The notes under the pieces are model-generated. The model did not search any database. It had not been told where the DNA came from and saw only the letters and a list, made by a program, of their open reading frames with translations. From Artemisia argyi (taxonomy: Eukaryota > Streptophyta > Magnoliopsida > Asterales > Asteraceae), in assembly GCA_030686995.1 (NCBI GenBank), contig CM060685.1, positions 129,109,823 through 129,173,822 on the forward strand: 64,000 nucleotides of DNA, written 5' to 3'. Positions 1 through 13,862 of the stretch are shown here, piece after piece. A program made the translations under genes and the position numbers. The stretch's first letter is position 1. Every line of letters starts with the position of its first letter.

Positions 1-2
1 TG

Positions 3-1046
3 AAGTCAACTGTTAATGCTCAAGCTGCAGAAATCAAAAAGCTAAGAAAGAAGTTTAGAAGATTGAAGAAATTTGTTTGGCCTCTTGTTCAGAATTTTAG
101 GCTTTATGTGGAAGAAAAGAAGCAGTCTCAGAAGCAAAAGTCCAAATCTTCAAAGAAGTCTTCTAAATCCAAGAAGAAGCATAAAAGGTCATCATTTACC
201 AAATTGGGGAGGAATCAAGATAAGAATTTGGATAAAGATGATGCTGAAGTACAATATTCAGAAGATGCTCATTTGTGGCAATATCCAGAAAGTCCAAAGA
301 CTTTTGAACCAGAAAGTTATGTTGAAGAAGATATGAATGTTGCACATGAGGTTGGAAATGTTGCACAAGAAGAGAAAGAGAATGAGCAAAAAGATGATGA
401 GCAAGAAAAAGTTAAGCAGGATGTAGATGAACAGAACATTCAAAGTGCTGGTGTTCAAAGTACTGCTGTAGAAAATATAAGTCTGCAAGGTACTGTTGAG
501 CAAGGTACTTCTTCTAGAAATATTGATGAAAGTGAAGTCACTGCTGCTGGACCTTCTACAAAGTATCATGAAGATGAAGCTGGTCCTTCTACTTTTGTAC
601 ATCAAGAGGAAGAAAGAGTACACACTACAAGTGATAATGAAACAATTGCTCAAGTTATGATGAATTTAAAAAGACCTACTAGAGGAATACATATCTCTGA
701 GCCTGCACAAAAAGATGATGAAAGTACTTCTGAATTAGAAAAACTAGATCCAAAAGATAAAGGGAAAGGGATAATGGTTCAGAAAGAAATTAAGAAGAAA
801 AAGAAGAAATTTTCTATTGCTCAGATTAGAGAATTAGAGACTGCAGATGATTTAGAGCTTGCTAGAAAGCAACAAGCTGAATATGATGCTGAGTATTTGG
901 AAGAAGTCAGTAGGCCAATTATAAAGAAGCCAATGACCAAAGCTCAGGATAGAAACTGGATGATACAGTTCTTGAGAAAGAAGGGATACAAGAATTTGCA
1001 TTTGAAAAGGTATCCAGAAGTGATAAGCAACAAGCTGAATACATAG
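3..1046 (+). CDS. C-terminal part of the extra ORF of a copia element (partial)
   Basis: The reading frame is open from the window edge to a TAG at 1044, so the true start is upstream. The visible ~347 residues are Lys/Glu-rich, begin with a coiled-coil-like basic stretch, and contain Ser/Thr/Glu-rich low-complexity sequence. A segment near 760-910 (a GKG-I-V stretch, then a K-rich run, then an R-QQAEY stretch) matches in order the region around 35100-35300 of the extra ORF of the complete copia element, which makes it the same class of protein. No known enzymatic domain is visible. The class sits between pol and the 3' LTR and its function is unknown. Motif-bearing codons (CAAAGTACTGCTG at 456-468) are shared with the LTR of the same element. 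Confidence 0.75.
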   Translation, partial: KSTVNAQAAEIKKLRKKFRRLKKFVWPLVQNFRLYVEEKKQSQKQKSKSSKKSSKSKKKHKRSSFTKLGRNQDKNLDKDDAEVQYSEDAHLWQYPESPKTFEPESYVEEDMNVAHEVGNVAQEEKENEQKDDEQEKVKQDVDEQNIQSAGVQSTAVENISLQGTVEQGTSSRNIDESEVTAAGPSTKYHEDEAGPSTFVHQEEERVHTTSDNETIAQVMMNLKRPTRGIHISEPAQKDDESTSELEKLDPKDKGKGIMVQKEIKKKKKKFSIAQIRELETADDLELARKQQAEYDAEYLEEVSRPIIKKPMTKAQDRNWMIQFLRKKGYKNLHLKRYPEVISNKLNT

Positions 1047-1075
1047 TGTTAGTATTTATACTGCACAACAAATGG

Positions 1076-1300
1076 AAATCAACTCACCATGTTTAACAGA
1101 CAAGAAAGAGTTTGACTCATCATGAGGGTACGGCTCTGATGTGATAATCAAATCCGTTGATGGTTGATAGTTTACCAAAAACTATATGGTTATCAACTCA
1201 CCATACTCCAAGTGATTAAGAGTTGGCTAGTCCAAAGCAAACGGCTATTGGTAAAGACAAATCAAATCCGTTGATAGCTGATGATTTGCTAAAAATCATA
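1076..1300 (+). repeat. Two ~107-bp imperfect tandem units shared with the 25-37 kb copia element
   Basis: Two units share a CAACTCACCAT start, an AGCAAACGGCTA core and a TGATAGTTT(A/G)C(C/T)AAAA end. The same pair occurs at 32873-33092. Here the block follows the extra ORF; in the other element it precedes it. Confidence 0.8.
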
Positions 1301-1576
1301 ATTTTCAATGATTCACCTCTCACAGGAGTTAACACACCTGGAAGTGATGAGAATAGTATGAAACTTTTAAGATTTGATGATCTATGTACCAAAATGTTGC
1401 TGAGTTGCTGAGAAGATACCATGGAAGATATGATGCTGATTAAGAGTACTTTGACACATGACAGATAGAAGAAAAAGGAATAAAGAAACAATCTTTCTGA
1501 ATGATTAAAGATTTGAAGATTAAAGATAACAAAGAAACTTGAAATCAAGCAAGTAGAGTTCAAGTTAGGGGAGGAT

Positions 1577-2101
1577 TGTTGGGATATGAAATATCAATGT
1601 ACTTCTGGATGTCAAAGTACTGCTGCATGAAGAATAAAGTCAAAGTACTGCTGATATTGAAGAATGCTTAAAGTACTTTGAAGGAAACAAGGACTGATGT
1701 GCAATATTAGAGAAGGATTAATGTGTAATATTAAACGAATATTCTAGAATTAGTTAGGGATAATGACTTGTCGTTCAAGGATTACATGTTGTAAACCGAA
1801 TTAAGGTTATCTATATAAAGAGCCTTAAGAGGTATTAGTCGATATAAGTTTTACAAGTCTTAGATACGTTTAGAAGTCGATCAAAGTTGATAAAGTAGTT
1901 AGGGATTGTTAGTGAATCTGTGTAACAAAGCAGGTTCAAAGTTTGATCAATATAAAAGTTCTTCTTAAGCTTTGTGTTAGTAGATTCCGCATACTTTACA
2001 AGGTAAAACAGTGTTTCAATATTAATAGTGTTAAGTTTACTCAATATTGTTAAACCCTTACAAGCTACAAAGTAGTTTGGTCAGAGTATATCGATCCAAC
2101 A
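1577..2101 (+). repeat. 3' LTR of the copia fragment
   Basis: Starts TGTTGGGA and ends GATCCAACA, so TGTTGG/CCAACA form the short terminal inverted repeat. A TATA-like TATATAAAG lies near 1813-1821, as expected for the LTR promoter. The first 120 bases hold two exact copies of CAAAGTACTGCTG (1613-1625, 1641-1653) and variants. The base after the LTR begins CTCCC; the matching TSD would lie outside the window. Confidence 0.85.
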
Positions 2102-2900
2102 CTCCCACAGAAAGTGACAACAAAACCTCCCTGGAACACAGTGAGGGGTGCTAAACCAAACACCCCTAAAGTTGACAGTTAAGGAAGGTTTGTGAAACAA
2201 AATGATGATTCAAACCATGAAACTGGAAATTAAACTTACACTAACCTAAGATAAACATAAATAGACAGGAATCAACTACAAAGAACCACAATATCCAATA
2301 ATTATAAAATATAAGCAATTATGATAATAAAATTGAAATGGAACTTACAATGATCCTAGCTAGGTAATGAAAAACAAGAACCAATAATCAAACTACCACC
2401 TCCCCTGAGGTTCTAGAACCACGAAAATCCAAAGTCCACAGGTTCCTTTGCTTCAATCTTCTTCACACACTGATTTTTGAATTTTAAGCCTATTTAATAG
2501 GTATTTTTGATAATTTATGCTAAAGCCTTTTTACTTACTTAATGAGCTTAAGAAAGGTTATAAATAACCTGTTTAGACTTAATGGAACACTAAACATTGC
2601 TTTTTAATAACATTTAAGCTAGAATGAGATTTCAAGTAAAAAAAGGCAAATTCGAATTTGTGACGGAAAAGCTTAAGATTTATATGAGAAAACTCTTAAA
2701 GTACAATGAGAATACTGATTACAAGCTTTAAAAACTAAGTTACTTAACTAAAAATAGGAGATTACATTAAACGATTAGCTAAAACTAAGCTACAACTAAT
2801 ACTACTAACTAACTGCTCCACTTCACTTCTTTCTTGACTTATATGCATCACAAAGGGTCCCAGGTGTTTTCCCACTTCCATTTGTGTCCGTTGGATAACT
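2102..2900. other. No gene seen between LTR elements
   Basis: AT-rich sequence with no long ORF and no recognised motif. It may belong to the same degraded LTR element as 2900-3901. Confidence 0.4.
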
Positions 2901-3901
2901 GAAATCAATCTTAGCAATATAAATGGCTTTTGACGGGAAAGGTCAAAATTAGCAGTTGGGGTTTGCTTGTGAATGATTTAGGGCATTTAATGCACCTTGG
3001 AGGTATTAGGAGATTGGGGAAACATGGTATGGGTACGGTGAGCTGGAGGTGAGGAGGGGGAATGGAGGTGCAATGTTTACTGGCCAAGTGGAGGGAGGAG
3101 GTGGAGGTCAAATCAGGGTGTTGACTAGGGGGATAATAAACGGAGTGTTTATTTTAGTTGTGTTTGGTCCTGGGAGGTGATTGGGCCAAGGATTTGGTGG
3201 ATCATGTTGTGTTTGGGATTTGGGTTGAAATAACACAAAGGGTCCAAATGGTTTTGCTTATTTATCACAAGGACCATTCATGTGATTTGGTGAAAGATGA
3301 GGGCTGTTTTTTGTCCAATTTCCATACTTGATCAAAGGGTCCATTTCTGCCACATATCAATAGTCTAGGGATTTTATTTGATAATTTCTATGTTTTAAAA
3401 TTCCAGGGACTATTTTTGCCAAATTTGAAACTTTAGGGGACCAATTTTGTAAATCCCACAAACTTTTCATCCAGGGATCAAATGTGATAACTTTTGAGCT
3501 TCTAAGGACCAAAAATGACTTTTCTTCCAAATTTTTCCACCAGGGACCAAATCTGCCAATATCTGAAACTCCAGGGACCAAACTGTAATTTCTCAAAACT
3601 TTTGATATTTCTCACCAAAGGACTAAATATGACAACTTATGATTTCAAAAGGACCTTTGGTGACTTTTCTTTTAAAATAAGTGCTCAGGGACTATTTTTG
3701 CCAAATTTTGAAAGTTGGGGGACTGAAACTGCCAATTATGCTAACTTTATATGTTTTTCATCTGCTTTTACTCATTTTGCATCCGAAACATATAAAACAC
3801 AATTTTGGAATATTTTTAGTATTTTGATGCCTTTTTGAGTGTTTTTGTATGTTTTGCAGCTCAGATTTGACCAAAAATGATGAGTGTTTGAGCACTCATC
3901 A
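2900..3901 (-). repeat. Probable LTR of a Ty3-type element with a periodic GGGACCAAA motif
   Basis: From about 3230 to 3730 the phrase (A)GGGACCAAAxxTGxCA recurs with changes every 40-60 bases, interleaved with CCAAATTTxxAAA phrases. No coding frame explains it. On the minus strand a candidate LTR start (TGATGAGTGCTCAAACACTC) begins at 3901. I did not find the other end of such an LTR, so the assignment is tentative. Confidence 0.35.
3878..3901. repeat. Perfect 9-bp stem hairpin at an element boundary
   Basis: TGATGAGTG and CACTCATCA are exact reverse complements around a 6-base loop. Two bases later homology to the downstream Ty3-type LTR begins (3904), so the hairpin marks a junction. Confidence 0.6.
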
Positions 3902-3903
3902 AG

Positions 3904-4048
3904 CGTAGAGTTGATTTGAAGATTCTTGACCATAGTTATCTGAAGTAAGTTATTTACTTAAGACTTCCGCTTTTGATCTGTTCTATTTGTTCTGATGTAA
4001 CACCATATTATTGTGACATTTTTACCCTTGTCGGGTTGGGGTATTACA
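3904..4048 (+). repeat. Truncated 5' LTR (last ~145 bp)
   Basis: Nearly identical to 7840-7983; ends GGGGTATTACA. The other ~2.2 kb of this LTR are absent. Confidence 0.8.
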
Positions 4049-4053
4049 ATTTA

Positions 4054-4071
4054 TGGTATCAGAGACAGGTT
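4054..4071 (+). other. Primer-binding site, initiator Met tRNA type
   Basis: TGGTATCAGAGACAGGTT lies five bases after the LTR end and has the TGGTATCAGAG sequence complementary to the 3' end of plant initiator Met tRNA. Confidence 0.75.
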
Positions 4072-5603
4072 TGATCGGTGGATTCGTAACCCGTAGAGTT
4101 TAGGCTATGACCTGTGAGTATTAGGCCCTAAAGTTCTGAACCATAGGAATTATGAAACAATTTTTGATGATTTGTTTTAGGATTTCCATATATGAAACTT
4201 AAGTTATGACCGGTAAGGATTGGGTAGACTAGAACATTGGTTTAAATAGCATTGTTTCCGCATCACTCTGATTTGTGCTTTTGTCTTTAGTTAAGTCCGA
4301 TAAGATCATTATTTCCAAGATTAGAAAGTTATGTACAACCTAAAGTCCAGTAATCTAGTAAGTTTAGAATGCCTTGAGAATTATATGATTAAGTCTTACG
4401 CCATTAAAGTTTCATTTTCTGATTCTGATTCCCACCTCTGATAATTAGTTTGACCAATTGGAAGATTATTACAACCCTAAGTGTTTGATATATTTTGAGA
4501 ATTATTCTGCTTATGTTGGGTATATTAAGTTTTCTTTTGACATTATTTGATGTTCCATAAACCTTTTCTATTCCTATGAGAGATCTGGAGGTTATTAGTC
4601 ACGAGTATAGGAAATTGTTCACTCCATTTTGATAATGAAACTATGTTTACTAAGGTTTCCGTTAGAAGGTTATAATTCTGACAATAATCTGGGTATAGGT
4701 TGACTTCTCTAAGTTCTTTCTGTTAATAGTGATTAGGATATCACATAATAATGAGGAAGATTGATAATAGTGTGATGGAATCTTTATAATATTAAGTTTT
4801 TCTTTGGAAGTTTAGTATTATGACAATTCTACGTATGTTCGCTAAGTTTATGATTATGATAGATCTGTTAGATTTAGGTTATTTATGATACGGTTCGTTT
4901 TCCGTTCAACCATATTGATGATAATTGATTCTGCTAAATTCTGGGAAGAAGAGAAGAATTGTTAGGTTGCCATTAGATTGTTTTATTCACGACTTAAGAT
5001 AAAGTATGGTAGCCATGAAGGTATGTTTATATAATGCAAATATTATGACGCCTGGCCAACGTGATAATATTCCCATCATATAACGTACTCTCATTGTGAG
5101 CATATGATATTTTGTGAAGTGTTTGAGAAGCATTAGATCTCTGCTAGTTGAATTATCCGTAATAAGTGAGACTTTAGGATTTATTCTACTCGTCTGTGCT
5201 CTGTTTTCATCATTAGATATCTGAATAAGTTTGAATTCACATCGTACGTTTGTTGATCGTTGTTCATCCGTTAAGAAATTTAAAACTCATTATAAAGTTT
5301 CCTATCGTTTGAATTTCCGCACTCAATCTGTTTTCTAATATTAGTTATATGTTGCTAGTACGTATCCGTTGAATTGATTTATGATTTGATTTGAATAAGA
5401 TATGAAGTTATGAGAATCTGATAGAAAGATCTGTCTGTCCGTTTGAAATCTGTTAGAAAGGTTATTCTGAATTAAGGTTATTTCTGTAACTAAAAGATTC
5501 TTTGTTCGTTCCGTTCTGGCAATTTCTGTAATCTGATTATTTTCCGTCTGTTCTGTTCATTCAATTTTCGAGGACGGAAATTTCTTTTTAGAGGGGAAGA
5601 AGT

Positions 5604-7983
<2,380 letters not shown>

Positions 7984-8130
7984 TTGCTTTTACTAGCATA
8001 TGGATAAGGTGAATTGATATGTATTATTTCGTGAAAACGTCATCACCATTATTTCATAATTTATCATATTTGACAACGAAATGACTTATCAACTTTGTGG
8101 TCTCCGAATTTTCCTATATATACTTCTTTG

Positions 8131-10961
8131 TATGGAAGAGCAACAAAACCGAAAAACCGAATCAAGAATAAAAAAAACCAAAAAAACCACCCCAAAAGAA
8201 AGAACCAATTCTAAAACCGATGGTTCGGTTTTGGTTTTTCAAAAAACCGAAAGCTTTGGTTTGGTTTTTGGTTTTATGCGAAAACACAAACCAAAAAAAT
8301 CGAACCATCCCATACTAATATTCATAAAACTATTAAAAAAATAAATTTATTAGTTTTGATACAAGTAATCGCCAAATTACAAAAACTAAGAAACACATGT
8401 ATTAGATATTTGTACATATATTTATTTAACTAACACTATAATAGATTCGTATAGTTTCTTTTTTATTTCATATATCTTCGTACATCTTATCTTTAAATAA
8501 ATGTTATGTAATTTATTGTTTTCGATAAAATATTCAACTTACTTTTTAGGATTTCTTGATTTAGAAATGGGTGTTCAAAAAATATCCGTATTCGGATATC
8601 CAAAAATTTGATAATAATTTATTAAAAAGTTGGGCTTTATGAAATGTCAATTTTAAAACTCAGAGAAAAGTTTTCCGAAAATTATAGATATTTGGATATT
8701 TGGATATTCGGATATATAAAACAGTTATCCGAAATATCGGATTTCCGAATTGAATAAGCTTAGTTAAAACAAGTACTATCGTATTATTTAATTAACATCA
8801 CTGTTCATCGTCTTCAACAAACTTCCATATCTTTTGATGTATATTTTCCTTCATAAAAAACTCAAAAGCATTTCTATTTTATATTTTTGTTTACTTATGT
8901 GCATCTCTCTGAACTAGATGTAGCAATATCTGCCTCTCTCTCCAGCCACCTCCGCTGTGCATGGTGTCAGTGAGTCAAAACCCGACGGCATGTAGGACAC
9001 GATGAATGTGACCCAAACCACATGTCAATACATGTGACATGATACACATGTATACACGTTGGCAAAACCCTAATCTCATTAGTCATCACCCTTTTCAAAG
9101 TTAGTCAAATAAATAGCACAATCAGTCACCTCACACTCACTAACTGAGTAAGTAACCTTGGGTAGGGTTTTAAAGATCTTTTTCTTTATACCCTTGTTGG
9201 TTGATCCATGTACAAGTCATGCATGGCCGGTCCAACCAGTGATATGAAACCAAACTAGTGCTATGAAACGAATCACATACATTAATGCCGCTACGATATA
9301 TACGAACCGGGGTAGGCCGGTGGTGGCCGCAAAATATTCATGTTTATATACATTTCATCATCATATATGTTCGCACATATCATCTTTATATACATGTTAT
9401 GTAATTTTATTATTTTTCGACAAAATTCAACTTACTTTCTAGGATTCTTGTTTTTGTAGTGGGGGTTCAAAAAATATCCGTATTCGGATATTTTAAAATT
9501 TGATAATAATTTATTAAAAGTCGGGTTTTATGAAATGTCAAATTTGGAACTCTGAAATAAGTTTTTTGAAAATTATAGATATTTAGATATTCAGATATAT
9601 AAAACAGTTATCAGAAATTTTGGATATCAAATTTAAAAAACTTAGCTAAAACAAGTACTATATAGTACTATTTAATGAACATCACTGTTCATCGTCTTCA
9701 ACAAACTTCCATATCTTTTATTGAATATTTTTCTTCATAAAAACCTCAAAAGCATTTTTACCTTCTATTTTTTGTTTACATATGTGCATCTCTCTAAACT
9801 AGTGTAGCACTATCCACCCTTGTATCAAGCCACCTCCACCGTGCATGGTATCATTGAGTTAAAACCCAGCGACATGTAGGACACGATGAATTTAAACCAA
9901 ACCACGTGTCAATACATGTGACATGATACACATGTATACACATGGGCAAAACCCGAATCTCATCAGTCATCACCCTCTTCAAAGTCGGTCAAACAAATAG
10001 CACAATCAGTCACCTCACACTCACTAACTGAGTAAGTAACCTTGGGTGGCTTTTAAGGATCTTTTTCTTTAACCCTTGTTGGTTGATCCATCTACTGGTT
10101 GTGCATGGCTGGTCCAACCAGTGATATGAAACTAAACGAGTGCTATAAAACCAAGCACACATATTAATGCTGCTAGGATATATATATAAACCGGGGTAGG
10201 CCTGCGGTGGCCACAAAATATTTATGTATATATACATGTTATCTTCATATATGTTCGCACATCTCATTTTTAAATACATATTATATAATTTTATTTTCTT
10301 TCCGCAAATTATTCAACTTACTTTCTAAGATTTCTTGATTTAGTAGTGGGTGTTTAAAAAATATATGTATTCAGATATCTCAAAATTGATAATAATTTAT
10401 TAAAAATTTAGGTTTTCTGAACTGTCAATTTTGGAACTCAGATAAAAGTTTTTCAAAAACTATAGATATTTAGATATTCGGATATATAAAACAGTTATCC
10501 AAAATTTCGGATATCTGGATTGAAAAAACTTAGCTAAAATAATGGGTCTAACATAAAGCCATCATCGCAAATTTCGGATATCCAAATTTCTGATATAACT
10601 AGTTATTGACAAGTCATTTAAATTATTTAAATTAACAACAAAAAATTATTATCGAAAATATCTTATTTCATATTTTTGCTTTAGGCCTCAAAAAACAATG
10701 AAACGACTTTGATACAATCATAATCGTATTTATCTCTTTGACAAATCTTCATCTTTTAGATAACTTTGTCTAAATTCATGAAGCAACTGTTTGTGAAAGC
10801 GATTTTAAACTTGCAGAAAAGATGACCCTCCAATAAAAAAACCAAACCGCACAAAACCAAACTGAAATTTCGGTGCAGGTTTGGTTCTAAAAAATTTAAA
10901 ACCGAACTTTTAGTTTAGGGTTTAGTTTTAGCCAAAAAAAACCACCCCAAGCTCACCCCTA
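8131..10961 (+). mobile_element. Non-autonomous hAT element, 2.83 kb
   Basis: The left end TATGGAAGAGC and the right end (reverse complement TAGGGGTGAGC) form an imperfect 11-bp terminal repeat (8 of 11 match). Flanks carry a perfect 8-bp TSD, CTTCTTTG, at 8123-8130 and 10962-10969. Both subterminal regions (8140-8300, 10830-10950) are packed with AACCGAA/TTCGGTT-type words, as in hAT subterminal repeats that bind transposase. The interior has no coding sequence and is mostly an ~890-bp tandem repeat. 8-bp TSDs and TAGGGGTG-like ends are typical of hAT; strand is arbitrary. Confidence 0.85.
8450..10545 (+). repeat. ~890-bp tandem repeat, about 2.3 copies, inside the hAT element
   Basis: Anchors such as GATAATAATTTATTAAAA and TATAAAACAGTTATC recur with a period of 892 then about 887 bp. 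Units start near 8450, 9365 and 10252; the third stops near 10545. Each full unit holds a GATATTCGGATAT-rich block, a CAATACATGTGACATGATAC block and GTTGGTTGATCCAT. Copies have clearly diverged, with many substitutions and small indels. Confidence 0.85.
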
Positions 10962-11151
10962 CTTCTTTGTGGTTACAGTCAATCTAATAGCAATTCAATT
11001 ATTCCCTCTTTTATTCACCGTATGTCAATTCCTAATAATACTAGTTTCGAGTTCGGTGTAAAGTATGACAAAAGCTTTATGCTTAACCCACTAATGTTGT
11101 AGAGCGAGATGGCAGAGTCATATGTATTAAAAAGGATATCACTCAAGGTTG

Positions 11152-11946
11152 TGGAAAACTAGAACGGGAAGTTGAATAGTTTTACATCAATTTTGTTTTA
11201 AAAAAAACTTTGTTTGCAAAATCTTCGATTCTAGTTTTATGTGAGATCAATATATAACACTTATATTAACTAATATCTCGAAAGTAAACAACAACAATAT
11301 AAGTAAGTAAATAGATAGAGATGGAAAGATCGCACCACAAGACAAAGGATTTATAGTGGTTCGGCTACGAAGCACCTCTTCGCCCTACTCCACTCCCCGA
11401 GCACCCAACTCGAGAGTTTTCTTCACTATGTCAAAAAGCTCCCTTATGGCAGAGAAAACCTTACACAACTTTTGCTTACGCCAATTAACGACACTAAGCT
11501 AGATGTCGAGTCCTAATAGTAGCTAGAACCAATCTCACACCACTACACACCTTCTTCACAACTTATACACACCACTACTACTACACAACTTCACACAACT
11601 ACACTACTTCTTTATCACAACACTACTTCTTCTTCTTCTTCCCAACAAAACAACTTCTATTCACAACTACTGACACACCTAGATCTATCTATTACACAAC
11701 TTCTACACCTATACAGTATTCACAAGCCTACAATACTTCTTAACAAGATGTTGGGGGAGTATTCTTCTCTTGCACTTTGAATGATGAAGGATTAGATCAC
11801 TTGAAACAAGAACTAATATGTTTATGATCAAAGGATTTAGGAAGATGATTTGAATGAATTTGAACCAGTATTTATAGGCAAAAGATTCTGACAGAGGAAT
11901 GTATGCCGGCCCCCTTAAATCATGGCCGGCCCCTTAAAATCTCAAC
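11152..11946 (-). repeat. 3' LTR of the minus-strand copia element
   Basis: Begins (plus strand) TGGAAAACTAGAACGGG and matches 17643 onward for about 780 bp. It contains a CACAACTACT-rich stretch and ends in a GGCCGGCCCC island. The inner boundary is approximate. Confidence 0.75.
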
Positions 11947-13819
11947 AAGCATTCATTATTCATAAAAATAGATTATGTTGAAAAAAACATGGTCATTGTT
12001 ACGTAAGCATACATATATGCTTTTCTTAGCAAACTACATTAGATAATACTAAGTTGCCATCTTGAGGTCTCTAGGACTTGCTTGGAGATTGGAAGCATGG
12101 AGCATGGATTTAGTGGAGGTAGACTTTTGTAGGAGTTTTGTTTGGAGAATTTGGAGTGGTTGATGGAGGTGAGCTTGGAGCGGAAGATTTGGATTGTTGT
12201 GTTTGTGATGGTGGTGGAGAAGACCTTGTGAGGAGATACTCAATCCAAGTGAAGTGCTCATTGAGAGCAATGGTTTATTTTTGGAGAAAAATACAACAAG
12301 GACAATTGTTGACATGATTCTCAAGTGGGACAATGTTGTTGGATGCTGAGGATGTAGTGGTAGAGGGTTGTTGAACCAAATTGCGTTGAGCAAGATGTAG
12401 GGCAAGGAGAGCACTAAGTTCATGGGCTTCTTTGAGCTCCTCTACGAAATTTTTATGTTCGGAGGAAGGTGATGATGGTGGGATTATTGTTGGGGATTGA
12501 GGTTTGGACATGTAACATAGGTTTCATGTCTTGATGAGAGGGATGGATGTGATTTTGGGATTGAGCTAGTATGTTCCTCAAAAGGATCATTTGGAAGAAT
12601 TGAGTGAGATGGATGTAGAGAATTGTTGATGAGTGAGATAGTGAGGTTGTTATGTGGAGGTAAAGTGAAGGTATCATTTCGGTGAAGTGGATGTTTAGTT
12701 GTTGGTTGGTTAGAGACAACATCATTAATGGATGAGAATTTTTGACATGTATCAAGTTTTTTTCTTCACACGGGTTTGACGGTGATTCTTGCACCTCTTG
12801 TAGGTTTGGTTCTTGGGTGATTGGGGGAAGACATGATGGATTGAGTGATGATTAATGATGAATGAGGGTATTTATAGTGTGATAATTTGGTGTTTATGGA
12901 AGGATAATATGTGGTGGATTTGATACACAAAGAATGTTTGTGAATTTAGGAAAGTGGAATCAAAATAGGTGAAATGGGCTGAAAAGCAGAAAGCAAACAG
13001 GGAACCTCGACCATCAGGTGGCCGGCCCCTTTAATTTTAAGGGGGCCGCCCGTTATAATTATGAGGGCCGCCTAATGTCTGGTTCCCAGATTGCCAGAAA
13101 TGGTTTTTGGCAGGAATTTTTCCAGAAAGATGTTTGTTTTGAGGTTTGGTTTAGGGCATGTCCATCTCTTTAGGCAACTAAACAAATATTATCTTGATGA
13201 AGTATGCATAGAAAGTATATATATAGGCAACTAAGCATATAATATTGTTTCATGCAAAGACAATAATGTAAATGAACAAATAAGCAAGTCATCTATCCTA
13301 AGGCAACAAATAAAGTATAAGGCAACTTAGTGAGGGAGAAACTAATGATGGAACAAATGTGACCAAGTGATACTTGACATTTTTCTAGTGTGTGCCTACA
13401 TGCAACAAATGTGGAGACGCGATTGCTTTGACTCCTAATGCAAAGAAAAAAATATATCCTAAGAAGCAGTCCAAGAACTCCTTGATTCAATTTGCTTAGT
13501 CCATGATTGCCAAGAATATATATTGGATTATATATTTTGACAACTCATGTGAAATTTCATGCATGAATTTAGAAAAACGTTTTTAACCATTATTCAACAA
13601 TGAGTTTTCCTAAACGTGAGAGTATTTCAAAATGAATTGAGATTTTCTTTGAGAATACATATGCAAAACAAAATATCTCAATTCTTATTTTTGTGCAAAA
13701 CAGAATCCTAGACTCAGACTTATGAAGAAGAAAAGAAAATTTAAAAAATTTTATGCTCAGATGGCCGGCCCCCTTAAAGTGAGGCCGGTCTCCTTAATTT
13801 TAATGGGTCCGCCCATCTG
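11906..13819. repeat. GGCCGGCCCC/TTAA palindromic islands at 11906-11940, 13019-13073 and 13757-13819
   Basis: GC-rich islands in otherwise AT-rich DNA, each pairing GGCCGGCCCC-type words with TTAA and GGGGGCCGCC-type words. The island at 13757-13819 is framed by exact inverted ends TCAGATGG and CCATCTGA. A fourth lies at the end of the 5' LTR (18421-18495). They occur only within this copia element. Confidence 0.75.
12049..12853 (-). pseudogene. Degenerate extra ORF downstream of pol
   Basis: On the minus strand a start at 12853 (MSSPNHPRTKPTRG...) opens a Pro/Thr/His-rich frame that is interrupted by several stops and continues in pieces to about 12049. Its position between RNase H and the 3' LTR matches the extra ORF of the copia element at 33481-36417, but I see no sequence similarity strong enough to call it the same protein. 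It is not translatable as it stands. Confidence 0.5.
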
Positions 13820-13862
13820 ACAGAAAAAAATGTTAGGATCATGAAATTTCAGAAATAAAATT
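12854..13862. other. Non-coding spacer between extra ORF and pol of the minus-strand copia element
   Basis: No ORF worth reporting. It contains two of the GC-rich palindromic islands (13019-13073, 13757-13819) and otherwise AT-rich sequence. Confidence 0.5.

Larger units (their letters stand above)
1..2101 (+). mobile_element. 3' end of a SIRE-like Ty1/copia LTR retrotransposon
   Basis: The window opens inside an LTR retrotransposon. An extra ORF (3-1046) is followed by a non-coding tail, a purine-rich tract (about 1566-1575) and a 525-bp LTR. The tract and the first LTR bases (AGGGGAGGATTGTTGGGA) are identical to those at the 3' LTR of the complete element at 25170-36984, so the two are related, although most of the LTR and ORF have diverged. 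The 5' part (gag, pol, 5' LTR) lies outside the window, so I cannot say whether this copy is complete. Confidence 0.85.

Noticed and set aside
3515..3838. 107-residue ORF on the plus strand
   Set aside because: Falls in the periodic GGGACCAAA region, with no domain and no codon-level constraint visible.
8140..8300. CCGAA/TTCGG-rich ORF at 8081-8344 as a gene
   Set aside because: The composition reflects hAT subterminal repeats, and the ORF crosses the element's end.
11147..11151. TSD for the minus-strand copia element
   Set aside because: GGTTG left of the element has no match at the right boundary, which is itself uncertain.
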